A DNA stretch of 64,000 nt from VAZQ01 sp034669045 (lineage in GTDB: Bacteria > Pseudomonadota > Alphaproteobacteria > Rhizobiales > Xanthobacteraceae). The stretch covers positions 32,808-96,807 of the forward strand of contig JAXDOD010000085.1 in assembly GCA_034669045.1 (NCBI GenBank), written 5' to 3'. Of this stretch, positions 9,201 through 17,133 are shown in pieces. Under the pieces are notes generated by a model that worked only from the letters and a program-made list of their open reading frames with translations, searched no databases and was not told the origin of the DNA. Position 1 is the first letter of the stretch. Each line of letters starts with the position of its first letter. The position numbers were made by a program, and so were the translations under genes.

Positions 9201-9761
9201 GGCCACATCAAGGAGGTCGGCTTCGAGCTCTACCAGCAGATGCTGGAGGAGGCGGTGGCAAGCCTCAAGGCCGGCATCACCGCGCCGGTCGCCGACAAGT
9301 GGTCGCCGGCGATCACCATCGGCACGCCGGTGATGATTCCCGAGGACTACGTCGCCGACCTGCCGGTGCGCCTTGCGCTCTATCGGCGGCTGTCGGAGAT
9401 CGACGACGAGAGCGAGATCGACGGGTTCGGGGCGGAGCTGGTCGACCGCTTCGGGCCGCTGCCGGACGAGGTCGAGCATCTCCTCCAGATCGTCGCCATC
9501 AAGACTCTGTGCCGGCGCGCCAACGTGGAGAAGATAGAGGCCGGGCCGAAGGGCGCCGTGATCTCGTTCCGCGACAACAGCTTTGCCAATCCGGACCGGC
9601 TCGTCGGCTACATCCGCAAGCAGGGGACGGCGGCGCGGGTGCGGCCGGACATGAAGGTCGTCTTCTTCGACGACTGGGAGACGCCGGTGGCGCGTCTCAA
9701 GGGCGCGGCCGCGATCCTGCGCAGCCTCGTGGCGCTGTCGCAGCCGGCCAAGGCAGCTTGA
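6258..9761 (+). CDS. mfd: Transcription-repair coupling factor Mfd
   Basis: About 1167 aa. Mfd removes RNA polymerase stalled at lesions and recruits UvrA for nucleotide excision repair. In order: UvrB-homology module (PAWDCLPYDRVSPH; YAVRGGIIDLY), RNA polymerase interaction domain (GDLVVHVDHGIGRFVGL), RecG-like translocase with Walker A GDVGFGKTEV near residue 645 and DEEQ box near 745, TATPIPRTL, the second motor domain (ESGLDIPTANTLI; QLRGRVGRS), and a C-terminal D7 region. The ATG at 6258 is preferred over GTG 6249 because GGGGAGGA (6241-6248) is 9 nt before it; the GTG would overlap the sdhE stop. Length is normal. Confidence 0.97.
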   Translation: MARSPADLLEPGRPLTLAGVADGAEGLVAADLARSVAARANAPATSLLVICRDGGRMAALSRALAFFAPELALLEFPAWDCLPYDRVSPHAGVVAQRMTALSRLARLKGRDRPSVLLTTVNAALQRVPAKAFVGAQALSAAPGNLLAMDGITGWLELNGFSRASTVREPGDYAVRGGIIDLYAPGMAEPVRLDFFGDTLETIRTFDPETQRTTDQLRGLDLVPVAEFQLTTETIKRFRLGYVEAFGAPAPDDLLYAAVSEGRRHPGMEHWLPLFHDRIETIFDYVPGAAVVLEPQAEDVARERFEQIRDYHEARVQALTDRHAGPPYRPLPPDRLYLAESEWRTRLDTAALARLTPFTASTGQIIEVGTKQGRNFAAERAEAGRNVFEAVTSHVQALQAAGKRVVIALWSEGARERMGHVLADHALANLSPVPSWPEALKLPKPQVALAVLGLESGFETAEAAVISEQDILGDRLVRSRRQGRRPENFIAEATSLAAGDLVVHVDHGIGRFVGLRAIEAAGAPHDCLEIHYAGGDKLYLPVENIELLSRYGNEDSHVDLDRLGGTAWQSRKARMKNRIREIANELIKIAAERLLREAPKLTIEHGPYDEFCAGFPYEETEDQQAAIDVVMGELASGRPMDRLICGDVGFGKTEVALRAAFIAAMNGRQVAVVVPTTLLARQHTKTFTDRFRGFPIKIGQASRLVSGKELARVRAGLTDGTIDIVVGTHALLGKAIKFRDLGLLIVDEEQHFGVVHKEKLKQLRAEVHVLTLTATPIPRTLQLALSGVRDLSLIASPPVDRLAVRTFVAPFDPLVVREALLRERYRGGQAFYVCPRIEDLAGAKDFLDKHVPEMKVAVAHGQMPSTVLDDIMSAFYDGKYDTLLSTTIIESGLDIPTANTLIVHRADRFGLSQLYQLRGRVGRSKVRAYSLFTLPAERKITPQAERRLKVLQSLDTLGAGFQLASHDLDIRGAGNLLGEEQSGHIKEVGFELYQQMLEEAVASLKAGITAPVADKWSPAITIGTPVMIPEDYVADLPVRLALYRRLSEIDDESEIDGFGAELVDRFGPLPDEVEHLLQIVAIKTLCRRANVEKIEAGPKGAVISFRDNSFANPDRLVGYIRKQGTAARVRPDMKVVFFDDWETPVARLKGAAAILRSLVALSQPAKAA

Positions 9762-9820
9762 TCCGTGTAGGATGGGCGCAAGACGAATCGTCTCGGCGCC
9801 TTCCGAGCACGAGAGACCAC

Positions 9821-10576
9821 ATGGCCGCATCACCGCTCCCACCGCTTCCGCGCATCTACGCCGGTCTGGCGCCGTGGTGGCCGCTGTTCTCGCATCCCGA
9901 CGACTACGCCGGGGAGGCGGCCTGGATCCTGGGAGCGTTCGCCGAGGCGCTCGGAAGAAAGCCCGGCCAGATTCTCGACCTCGGCTCCGGCGGCGGCAAC
10001 GCGGCCTCGCATCTCACGCCGCACGCGCCGATGACGCTGGTCGATCTCGCGCCCGAGATGGTCGAGGTGAGCCGGCGGCTCAACCCGAAGGCCGAGCACG
10101 TCCAGGGCGACATGCGCACGATCCGCCTGGGCAAGAGCTTCGACGCGGTCATGATCCACGACGCGATCATGTACATGACCAGCGAAGCCGATCTGGTGGC
10201 GGCGCTGGCGACCGCCCGCGCGCATCTTAAGCCGGACGGCGCGCTGATCGTGCTGCCCGACTACGTCGCCGAGACGTTCGAGCCGCGCGTGCAGACCGGC
10301 GGCCATGATGCCCGCGACGGCAGCACGCGCGGGCTGCGCTACGTCGCCTGGGCGCACGCGCCGAAGGCCGGCGCCACGGCGCACGACCTCGATTTCGCGT
10401 TCCTGCTGCGCAGCGGCGAGGGCCAGGTGGAGGTTTTTCACGACCGCCACCGCATCGGGCTCTTTACCCGCGAGGCCTGGCTGAAGGCCTTCGCGCGCGC
10501 CGGCTGCGTGACGCCGCGGATCATCCGCGACCCGTGGAAACGAGAAGTCTTCCTGGCGCGAACGCCGGCGTCTTGA
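9821..10576 (+). CDS. Class I SAM-dependent methyltransferase
   Basis: 251 aa, ATG at 9821 (MAASPLPPLPRIY). Motif I is ILDLGSGGGNAAS near residues 51-63, motif II TLVDLAPEMVEVS, a post-motif region DAVMIHDAIMYM and LKPDGALIVLPDY, all of the class I Rossmann fold. The acceptor substrate cannot be told from sequence. It follows mfd by 59 bp on the same strand and could be the last gene of sdhE-mfd. The gene to the right is convergent. Confidence 0.85.
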   Translation: MAASPLPPLPRIYAGLAPWWPLFSHPDDYAGEAAWILGAFAEALGRKPGQILDLGSGGGNAASHLTPHAPMTLVDLAPEMVEVSRRLNPKAEHVQGDMRTIRLGKSFDAVMIHDAIMYMTSEADLVAALATARAHLKPDGALIVLPDYVAETFEPRVQTGGHDARDGSTRGLRYVAWAHAPKAGATAHDLDFAFLLRSGEGQVEVFHDRHRIGLFTREAWLKAFARAGCVTPRIIRDPWKREVFLARTPAS

Positions 10577-10642
10577 AAAGGCGCGCGGCAACACCAGAAT
10601 TCAGAATTCCGGATGCCCCACTTTTGCTGAACTGCTCCAAAA

Positions 10643-11308
10643 CTATTCGGCGGCAACGCGCTTGGCGATCTCGTCGGCGGCCCGCTCCATGGCCTGCGCC
10701 AGATGCTCCGGCGGCTGCGCGCCGGAGATCGTGAGCAGCCCCCCGAAGATGAAGCACGGCACGCCGTCGATGCCTGACTCTTTGGCGGAATTCGCTTCCG
10801 CCTCCACGCTGGCCACGTCGGCATCGCTGGCGAGCAGTTCACGCACGCGCCCGGCCTCCATGCCGCAGTCGACCGCCGCCTGCACCAGCACGTCGCGGTC
10901 GCTGAGGTCGCCGCCCTCGCTGAAATAAAGCTCCATCAGGCGTCCCTTCATGCGCGCGGCATTGCCGCTCTCGCCGGCCCATAGGATCAGCCGGTGGCAA
11001 TCGAGCGTATTGGGCTGGCGCTTGATCTTTTCGCGCGCATAGCTGAGGCCGGCGAAGGCGGCGGCGTCGGCCACGCGCTGGCTGTTGGCGTTGTAGCGCT
11101 CGACCGAGCCGAACTTCCGGATCAGGTAGTCGTCGCGGCTCATGCCCTCGCGCGGCACCCAGGGATTGAGGAAATAGGGATGGAAGCGCACCGCCACCGG
11201 GATCTCGGGCTTGAGCGCGATCGCCATCTCCAGCAGCCGCTTTCCGACATAGCACCAGGGGCAGACCACGTCGGAGACGACGTCGACGGGCAACGGGGAG
11301 GTGGTCAT
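10643..11308 (-). CDS. DsbA-family oxidoreductase (FrnE-like)
   Basis: 221 aa. It starts at MTTSPLPVDVV (11308) behind a GAGGAG ribosome site. A thioredoxin fold with CPWC at residues 16-19 (VVCPWCYVGKRLL) and cis-Pro loop GIDGVPCFIFGG, the FrnE / 2-hydroxychromene-2-carboxylate isomerase-like branch. No signal peptide is visible, so it is probably cytosolic, unlike classical DsbA. The helical insertion contains AFAGLSYAREKIKRQPNTLD, common to the FrnE group. Likely a thiol-disulfide oxidoreductase; physiological partner unknown. Confidence 0.88.
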   Translation of the reverse strand: MTTSPLPVDVVSDVVCPWCYVGKRLLEMAIALKPEIPVAVRFHPYFLNPWVPREGMSRDDYLIRKFGSVERYNANSQRVADAAAFAGLSYAREKIKRQPNTLDCHRLILWAGESGNAARMKGRLMELYFSEGGDLSDRDVLVQAAVDCGMEAGRVRELLASDADVASVEAEANSAKESGIDGVPCFIFGGLLTISGAQPPEHLAQAMERAADEIAKRVAAE

Positions 11309-11381
11309 GGCCGGCTCCTCTGGCGAGGCGGCCAGCGTAGCGCGTATCCCGCTGGGGAGGAACCGTATCCCTAGGCGCGCC

Positions 11382-12632
11382 TCAGCGCACGGCAACCTTG
11401 GGATAGGTGCCGACCCGCGCCACCAGGGTCGAGAGATTGTCCGTCGCCTTGAGCGTCGCCAGCGTGATCGTGGGCCGGATCGTGCGCTGCTCATGGTCGG
11501 ACGCGAGCATGGTGTGCTTGAGGATGCTGGCGAGCCGGCGCGCCACCACATGGGCGCTGCGCAGGTCGGTTTCGGTGAAGGCCGCGACGATCGAGCCGTC
11601 ATGTTCGCGGCAGGCGAAATCGATGTTGCGCACCAGCCGGCTGAACAGGCGGGCGGCGTCGATGCTGGCGCGGCGGCCGATATCCTCGAACGAAAAGCGC
11701 GCGACCGAGAGCGCGCCGCCGCCGTCCTCGGCCTGCTGGACGGCGCGGTCGAGGTCGCGCCAGAAGGCATCGTGGGCGAGGAGCCCGGTCTCCGGATCGA
11801 CCAGGCCTTCGGTCTCGAGCGATTTCAACAGGCGCTTGAGATGGCTCTCGAACGCCTGCAGCCGCACCAGCGGCAGCAGGCACGCGACCAGCCGGGCCGG
11901 ATCGCTGCCGACGCGCACCAGATTGGGCAGCCGGTCCTCGTCCAGCGTCGCATTCCCCAACACGCCAACCGGCAGGTCGCGAAAGCGCGCGTCCTCGGCA
12001 AGCACGGTGAGCAGCGCGTCGACCACGCGCGGGCCGAAACCGTCGCCGATCACGATGCCGTCGATGTCGCGGGCGTTGAGATAGCGCGCCGCGGTCTCGA
12101 CGCTGAGCGCCCCGATCAGTCCGACATTCTCGCCGACCGCAGTGGTGAGCGCCGGATAGGAGCCGCCGCGTCCCATGCAGAGCACGGTCGCATGATCGAG
12201 CAGGCCTGGCGGAAAAGCGCGGGTCTTGCCGGGCTGCGACGCACCCGCGCGCCGCAGGACCGCCGCGTGCAAGGTTCGCACCCGCAGCGCCGAACGCAGC
12301 CGCGCGATGAGCCGATCGACCGGCTCGTCGGCCGCAATGGGCAAGGCAAACGGCACCGCGATCTCGCCGTCCTCCTGCATGCGCGCGAGCACGGGCATGA
12401 ACGGCCCGCCGTGCGTCTCGATCTTGCGGATCAGGGCGTGACCGTCGCGCGGCTCCGGACAAGGCGTGGGATCGGCGAGCACCAGGGCGGCCGGCTCGAT
12501 CTCGGCGATGGCGGCGGGTGCATTCGCCCAGCGCGCCTCGACGATTGGGAATGCGCCGGCCTTGCCCAGGGCGTCGATCAACGCGACCGCCGACGACTCG
12601 GCGACCACCACCATCGGACCTAACATCGCCAT
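11382..12632 (-). CDS. PleD-like protein: two degenerate receiver-like domains and a degenerate GGDEF domain
   Basis: 416 aa. Residues about 5-115 and 145-255 each resemble receiver-type alpha/beta domains (ALVLADP; DGIVIGDG), and residues about 275-416 resemble a diguanylate cyclase (DPETGLLAHDAFWRDL at 279 onward; TITLAT near the end). The order REC-REC-GGDEF is that of PleD. The catalytic GG(D/E)EF is replaced by HDGSI (344-348) and classical receiver Asp/Lys residues are not evident, so it probably makes no c-di-GMP. It could instead bind nucleotide or act as a scaffold. No strong ribosome site; M3 (12626) is an alternative start. The domain call is by eye. Confidence 0.7.
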   Translation of the reverse strand: MAMLGPMVVVAESSAVALIDALGKAGAFPIVEARWANAPAAIAEIEPAALVLADPTPCPEPRDGHALIRKIETHGGPFMPVLARMQEDGEIAVPFALPIAADEPVDRLIARLRSALRVRTLHAAVLRRAGASQPGKTRAFPPGLLDHATVLCMGRGGSYPALTTAVGENVGLIGALSVETAARYLNARDIDGIVIGDGFGPRVVDALLTVLAEDARFRDLPVGVLGNATLDEDRLPNLVRVGSDPARLVACLLPLVRLQAFESHLKRLLKSLETEGLVDPETGLLAHDAFWRDLDRAVQQAEDGGGALSVARFSFEDIGRRASIDAARLFSRLVRNIDFACREHDGSIVAAFTETDLRSAHVVARRLASILKHTMLASDHEQRTIRPTITLATLKATDNLSTLVARVGTYPKVAVR

Positions 12633-12744
12633 GACGCCACGCGGCTACCCGGGAAAACGACAGGTCACCCTAGGCGATGGCTGTTAATGGGTGGTGAAGC
12701 GGCAGACGGGCTGGGGGAGGACGGACAGCGGTTTACGTGGTCCT

Positions 12745-13044
12745 TTAGCACTCCGGTTCCCCTCCGGCACGATCTTGTGCGCCGTGGACGATGTAGAGCA
12801 CTTCGATCTCCCCGCGCTCTTCGTGCACCTCATAAGCGATGATGTACGGCGGCTCCACGAGTTCGCGCGTTCCCGGATCAAGGCCGGGGCGTCCCATGTG
12901 AGCCAATCCCGGAATTGCGAGTCTGCCGATCCGCACGCGCAGTCGCCGGATCATGTTCGCCGCAGCGCGCGGATTGTCTTTCTCGATCCACGCAAAGATG
13001 GCATCAAGGTCTTCGTCGGCCCTCTCGCGGATAACGATCTTCAT
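12745..13044 (-). CDS. parE: RelE/ParE-superfamily toxin
   Basis: 99 aa, overlapping the antitoxin gene by 4 bp (13041-13044). The N-terminal pattern RERADEDLDAIFAWIEKDNPRAA and the later PPYIIAYEV (the conserved aromatic and basic strand) mark the ParE branch, whose characterised members poison DNA gyrase. The sequence continues with GEIEVLYIVHGAQD, the usual final strand. Size and fold are complete. The ribonuclease residues of RelE are not recognisable, which favours ParE. Toxicity is inferred from family and gene order. Confidence 0.88.
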   Translation of the reverse strand: MKIVIRERADEDLDAIFAWIEKDNPRAAANMIRRLRVRIGRLAIPGLAHMGRPGLDPGTRELVEPPYIIAYEVHEERGEIEVLYIVHGAQDRAGGEPEC

Positions 13045-13268
13045 AGGCCGAAGCGGCGCAACCTCATATCGAACTCGGCGAGGGTGAGTGTTTTCGGATT
13101 TTCTTCTGCGCGCCGTCGCCGCAGTTCGGCAAGTTGCTCATCAGTGAGACGGTAGCCGCTATTGTCCTGGGCTTCGATGCTCATGAGCATCTCAACTGCA
13201 TCGTCCTGCCGCTCGGGAGGCCAGGTCAGCACGCGATCGAGGACTTCCTTCACTTGGTCTTTGGTCAT
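13041..13268 (-). CDS. ParD-like antitoxin of the 12.7-13.3 kb pair
   Basis: 75 aa, directly upstream of and translationally coupled to the ParE-type toxin (4-bp overlap). The C-terminal half, LTDEQLAELRRRRAEENPKTLTLAEFDMRLRRFGL, is amphipathic and highly charged, as expected of the toxin-wrapping region. No clear ribbon-helix-helix is visible, so the family call rests on order, size and composition. Pairs like this normally autorepress from the region upstream of 13268. Confidence 0.82.
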   Translation of the reverse strand: MTKDQVKEVLDRVLTWPPERQDDAVEMLMSIEAQDNSGYRLTDEQLAELRRRRAEENPKTLTLAEFDMRLRRFGL

Positions 13269-13399
13269 GTTTGAACCCTACAGCATAATCCTATTTAGGA
13301 GCACTACTCACGGGTCGCAACGATGGCAGCGGGCGCCGAACTGCAGGCGTTCGGCCCGCGCGAACTTGCGCCCAGGCAGTTCCGGGCGTCGCGTCCCGA

Positions 13400-13442
13400 T
13401 CCTTTACGCCCAGGTTCCTTTACGCCCCGGTCCTTTACGCCC
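13400..13442. repeat. Three tandem copies of a 15-16 bp motif at a gene end
   Basis: TCCTTTACGCCC occurs at 13400, 13416 and 13431. On the minus strand it reads GGGCGTAAAGGA, and the TAA of the first copy is the stop codon of the adenylate-forming enzyme gene. This looks like slippage duplication across a stop codon. Confidence 0.8.
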
Positions 13443-14997
13443 GCGGCCGGCGCTCGCGGAAGGCACCGACCAGCAACGGATTGACGCCCAGGTTGGCGAG
13501 CGCGTCCTGCGCCTCCGCGCCATCGCGCGTGGCGCCGGCGAGCCGGTGGCCGGCAAGCGCATCGGGCAACGCCGCCAGGGTCGCGTCGCTCGCGACGCCG
13601 CTCACGACCTCCTGGAGCTTGCGCATGACGAAGCGGTATCCGCCGACACTGATCATGCCGGGAGGCGGCCCGGTCACTATCATGGCGGTGGTTTCGTCCT
13701 CGATCCGGCAGGCATAGCCGCTATCGACGAAGCCGTTGGCGGCGGACTTGAAGCTCGGCAATGCGGTGCGTTCCGCGCCCGGCGGAAAGGTGCAGCGCGG
13801 CACCATCGGTCCGCGCAGCGCGACCGTGCCCTTCACGGTCGGCATGATCTCGGCGACCATGACGGCGCCGGTCGCGCCACGCGGCGCCGCGATCGGGCCG
13901 AACGGGACGGCGGCTGGCTTGCCGTTTGGTCCGCGGCGCGCGGCGATCAGGCCGGTCTCGCCGAAGACATGGACGTCGATCATCGCGGTCTCGGCATCGC
14001 GCCAGGCGGGGGCGCGCGCCAGCCGCTCGGGCGCGCGCCAGACGCCGAGAACGCTTCTGAGCCCACCGCGGGTGGACAGAAGCCCACCCTCGGCGAACTG
14101 CGCAACCAGGGGACCCGGCACGACGATCGCATCGCAACGCATGGTCCTGCGCTGTGCGGCCAAGGCGGCGGAATCGAACGGGTGGTGGAGCACCAGCGTG
14201 CCGCCGACCAGCAGCCACGGCAGGATCGAGACCGCGAGGCCGGCAAAGGACGCAGTCGCCAGGGTGGTCAGGATGACCGCATCCTGCTCGATGCGGCTTT
14301 CGAGCAGGACCGCAAGCCCGCCCGCGATCAGCTCGGCGTGATTGCGCCCCACCGGCAGGATACCCTCCGCCGACACGTCCCAGGTGATGATCGCCAGATG
14401 CGCGCCCGGGCCGGGCGGGGGCGCGCGCTCGCGCTCGACCGGCGGGATCGGGTCGAGCTTCTCGGCGCCATAGAGGTCGTCGAGCGGGATGACGCCGTCC
14501 GGTGGATTGCGGCCGAAGCTGCAGACGTAGCGCACCGGAAAAATCTCGGCGGCGACCTGCAGGGCGAGGTCGACATGATCGGTCTGCCCGATGCGCCCGT
14601 GGACGATCAGCGCGTTGGCGCCGACCCGGCTGAGCGCGGTCATCGCCTCGGCGCGCCGCCACAGCAGCGGCAGCGGCATCGCGATCAGCCCGGCGCGCAG
14701 CACCCCCAGCAGCGTGAGCACGCTCTCAACCGTGTTGGCCATCTGCAGCCCAACGATGGCGTCGGTGTGCAACCCGATGCGGCGCAACCGCCCCGCGATG
14801 GCCGAGATCATGCGATCGGCCTCCGCGTAACTGAGCCGGCGCGGCGCTCCGTCCGTGACGGCTTCACGGTTGGGCGGATCGACCAGGGCGATCTCGTGCG
14901 GGCGGCGCGCGGCGGCGCGGCGAAAGAGGTCGTCCAGGGTGGCGCGGCCGCCGGCGCTGGGCGTCGGCCCCTTGCTGCGTGGATCGTTGAGGATCAC
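13435..14997 (-). CDS. Divergent AMP-binding (acyl-CoA synthetase-like) protein, probably catalytically altered
   Basis: 520 aa from GTG at 14997, eight bases after the stop of the binding-protein gene, with GAGG before it. The fold of the adenylate-forming (ANL) superfamily is recognisable: YAEADRMISAIAGRL, VGLQMANTVESVLTLLGVLRAG, A5-like HVFGETGL, A7-like VDSGYACRIED and A8-like ISVGGYRF. The A3 phosphate loop, normally (S/T)SGTTGxPK, is replaced by ITWDVSAEGILPVGR (about 204-218), and no A10 lysine is seen near the C-terminus. It may be inactive or use altered chemistry. Coupling to a periplasmic binding protein suggests a shared, unknown substrate. Confidence 0.72.
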   Translation of the reverse strand: MILNDPRSKGPTPSAGGRATLDDLFRRAAARRPHEIALVDPPNREAVTDGAPRRLSYAEADRMISAIAGRLRRIGLHTDAIVGLQMANTVESVLTLLGVLRAGLIAMPLPLLWRRAEAMTALSRVGANALIVHGRIGQTDHVDLALQVAAEIFPVRYVCSFGRNPPDGVIPLDDLYGAEKLDPIPPVERERAPPPGPGAHLAIITWDVSAEGILPVGRNHAELIAGGLAVLLESRIEQDAVILTTLATASFAGLAVSILPWLLVGGTLVLHHPFDSAALAAQRRTMRCDAIVVPGPLVAQFAEGGLLSTRGGLRSVLGVWRAPERLARAPAWRDAETAMIDVHVFGETGLIAARRGPNGKPAAVPFGPIAAPRGATGAVMVAEIMPTVKGTVALRGPMVPRCTFPPGAERTALPSFKSAANGFVDSGYACRIEDETTAMIVTGPPPGMISVGGYRFVMRKLQEVVSGVASDATLAALPDALAGHRLAGATRDGAEAQDALANLGVNPLLVGAFRERRPRA

Positions 14998-15004
14998 GAC
15001 CGCC

Positions 15005-16864
15005 TCATTTTGTCTGCCGCCACCAGGTTTCGGGAAGATAACCGGCGAGCGACGTCGTCGTCGGTCGCGCGATCGTGGTCCATCGGGCAATCCACTGGTC
15101 CGGCAAATGGTACAAGGGCACGACATAGAGGCCGGAGATCAATACGCGATCGAGCGCACGCACCGCCGCCACCAGGTCGGAGCGGCTTTCCGCCTTGAGC
15201 AGCGCGGCGATCATGGCGTCGACGGCCGGACTCTTGACGCCCATGTAGTTGCGGCTGCCGCCGTCATCGGCGGCGGCCGAGCCCCAGTAGAAGGCCTGCT
15301 CGTTGCCCGGCGACAGCGATTGGTCCCAGCGGTTCTGGATGATGTCGAAATCGAAACCGAGGCGGCGTCCTTCGTATTGCACGGGGTCGACGAAGCGCAC
15401 GCGCGCGGTGATCCCGGCCCGGCGCAGGTGGCTCGCATAGGCGATCGCCAGCCGTTCCTCGTCGCGGCTGACCACCATGATCTCGAAGTTGAACGGCTTG
15501 CCTGTGACCCGTTCGACCAGGGCGGTGCCGCGCAGCTCGTAGCCCGCCGCCGAGAACAGCGCGAGCGCCCGCTGCAGGATGGCGCGGTCGCGGCCCGAGC
15601 CGTCGTTGACCGGCGGCGACCAGGTGCCGTCCAGCACGTCAGGACGCACCGCGTCCGCGAACGGGGCCAGCAACGCGCGTTCGCGCGCATCGGCCGGCTG
15701 TTTGTGCGACGACAGTTCGGAGCCGTCGTAGAAGCCCGCGGTGCGCCGGTAGAGATCGAAGAACAGGTTGTGGTTGATCCATTCGAAGTCGAACAACATC
15801 GAGATCGCTTCGCGCACACGGATGTCGGCAAAAACCGGCCGGCGCGTGTTGAAGACATAGAAGAAGCTGGGCTTCGGCAGGCCGGTCGGAATCGCCTCCT
15901 TGACGACGCGCCCGTCGCGTAGCGCCGGAAAATCATAGGCGGTCTGCCAGCGTCCCGGATCCTGCTCGCTGCGCCAGTCGTAGAGTCCGCGCTTGAAGCC
16001 TTCGAGATGCGAATTGGCATCACGGTAGAAATCGAAGCGGACCTCGTCGAAATTCCAGAAGCCGCGGTTGATGGGAAGCTCGCGTGCCCAATAGCGGGGA
16101 TTGCGCACGAAGCTCACGCTCTTGCCGGGGTCGACCTTGCCGACGAGATAGGGCCCGCTCCCGAGCGGCGCCTCGAACGACGTCTCCTCGAACGTCGCCG
16201 GGTTGGTTGCGTGCTCGGCCAGGACCGGCATCAGCCCGAGGATCAAGGGCAATTCGCGGTCGTTGCTGCCGGTGAGGTCGAAGCGCACCGAGCGCTCGCC
16301 GACCGTCTCGGCCTTGACCACCTTGGCGTAGTAGATGCGATGGTTGGGGCGGCCTTTGTCGCGCAGGAGCTGCCAGGAAAAGATCACGTCCGCCGGCGTG
16401 ATCGCAGTGCCATCTGAAAAGCGGGCCGCCGGGTCCAGGTTGAAGGTGACGTAGCTGCGCGCCGCGTCGGTCTCGACCGTTTTGGCAATCAGCCCGTAAA
16501 GCGTGAACGGCTCGTCGTATCCGCGCGCCAGCAGGCTCTCGATCACGAAGCCGCGTACCGACGGGACCGAGATGCCCTTGATGATGAGGGGATTGAGGCT
16601 GTCGAAGGTGCCGAGCACGCCTTGCACCAGGCGGCCGCCCTGCGGCGCGGCCGGATTGACATAGGGAAGCTGGTCGAAGCCCGCCGGCATCGCCGGCTCG
16701 CCGTGCATGGCGATGGCGTGCCGTGCCTCGGCGGCGCCGGCGGCGTCGCGGCCGCCCCAGGTCGCCAGCGACATGAGCAGTCCCGCGATCGCCAGGACGC
16801 GACAAGCGTCCCGCCAGGCACGTCCTTGGTGCCCGGTCGGACAGGCTCTGGAGGGCTCGGTCAC
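15005..16864 (-). CDS. ABC transporter substrate-binding protein, family 5 (YejA/oligopeptide-type)
   Basis: About 619 aa, periplasmic. A signal-like segment (RVLAIAGLLMSLATW) is followed by family-5 features: LNPLIIKG, GFVIESLLARGYDEPFTLYGLIA, FNLDPAARFSDGTAITPADVIFSWQ, VRFDFYRDA and NYMGVKSPAVDAMI. The YejA-like pattern suggests peptides or related molecules. The GTG at 16864 is preferred because GAGGCGAA lies 11-14 nt upstream; the longer ATG at 16939 lacks a ribosome site. No permease or ATPase genes accompany it. It is the first gene of a two-gene unit with the AMP-binding protein. Confidence 0.88.
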   Translation of the reverse strand: MTEPSRACPTGHQGRAWRDACRVLAIAGLLMSLATWGGRDAAGAAEARHAIAMHGEPAMPAGFDQLPYVNPAAPQGGRLVQGVLGTFDSLNPLIIKGISVPSVRGFVIESLLARGYDEPFTLYGLIAKTVETDAARSYVTFNLDPAARFSDGTAITPADVIFSWQLLRDKGRPNHRIYYAKVVKAETVGERSVRFDLTGSNDRELPLILGLMPVLAEHATNPATFEETSFEAPLGSGPYLVGKVDPGKSVSFVRNPRYWARELPINRGFWNFDEVRFDFYRDANSHLEGFKRGLYDWRSEQDPGRWQTAYDFPALRDGRVVKEAIPTGLPKPSFFYVFNTRRPVFADIRVREAISMLFDFEWINHNLFFDLYRRTAGFYDGSELSSHKQPADARERALLAPFADAVRPDVLDGTWSPPVNDGSGRDRAILQRALALFSAAGYELRGTALVERVTGKPFNFEIMVVSRDEERLAIAYASHLRRAGITARVRFVDPVQYEGRRLGFDFDIIQNRWDQSLSPGNEQAFYWGSAAADDGGSRNYMGVKSPAVDAMIAALLKAESRSDLVAAVRALDRVLISGLYVVPLYHLPDQWIARWTTIARPTTTSLAGYLPETWWRQTK

Positions 16865-17133
16865 AGCGGCGGTTCGCCTCGAATCTCGAGTGCAATCTAT
16901 ACTGCTGAATGCTACAAGCTTGGGCCGATCGGCATGCATTCAAAAGCGCGCCGGTAGCGTTATCACCAATATTCGTTGCCGGTCATAAAGCTTTATTGGC
17001 GGCCGAAATTGGGTTATCACGCTGGACCGGGGCGTCACGCTCCTGCCGTATTTGGTGCCGACACCAGCCCCCGAGGGGCGTCCGCTCTATCCGGCCTAAG
17101 TGCTGTCGGGAGCGGTAGAATGAGGACTAGCTA

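Noticed and set aside
9299..9820. N-terminal extension of the methyltransferase into mfd
   Set aside because: Out-of-frame overlap with mfd; methyltransferase homology begins at 9821.
7557..9842. Long minus-strand open frame (about 760 codons) opposite mfd
   Set aside because: It is the antisense shadow of the complete, motif-rich mfd gene. High GC creates long empty frames; its product is Arg/His/Asp-rich with no domains.
11309..11770. N-terminal extension of the DsbA-family protein
   Set aside because: Overlaps the PleD-like gene in another frame; the thioredoxin fold starts at MTTSPLP (11308) with a clear ribosome site.
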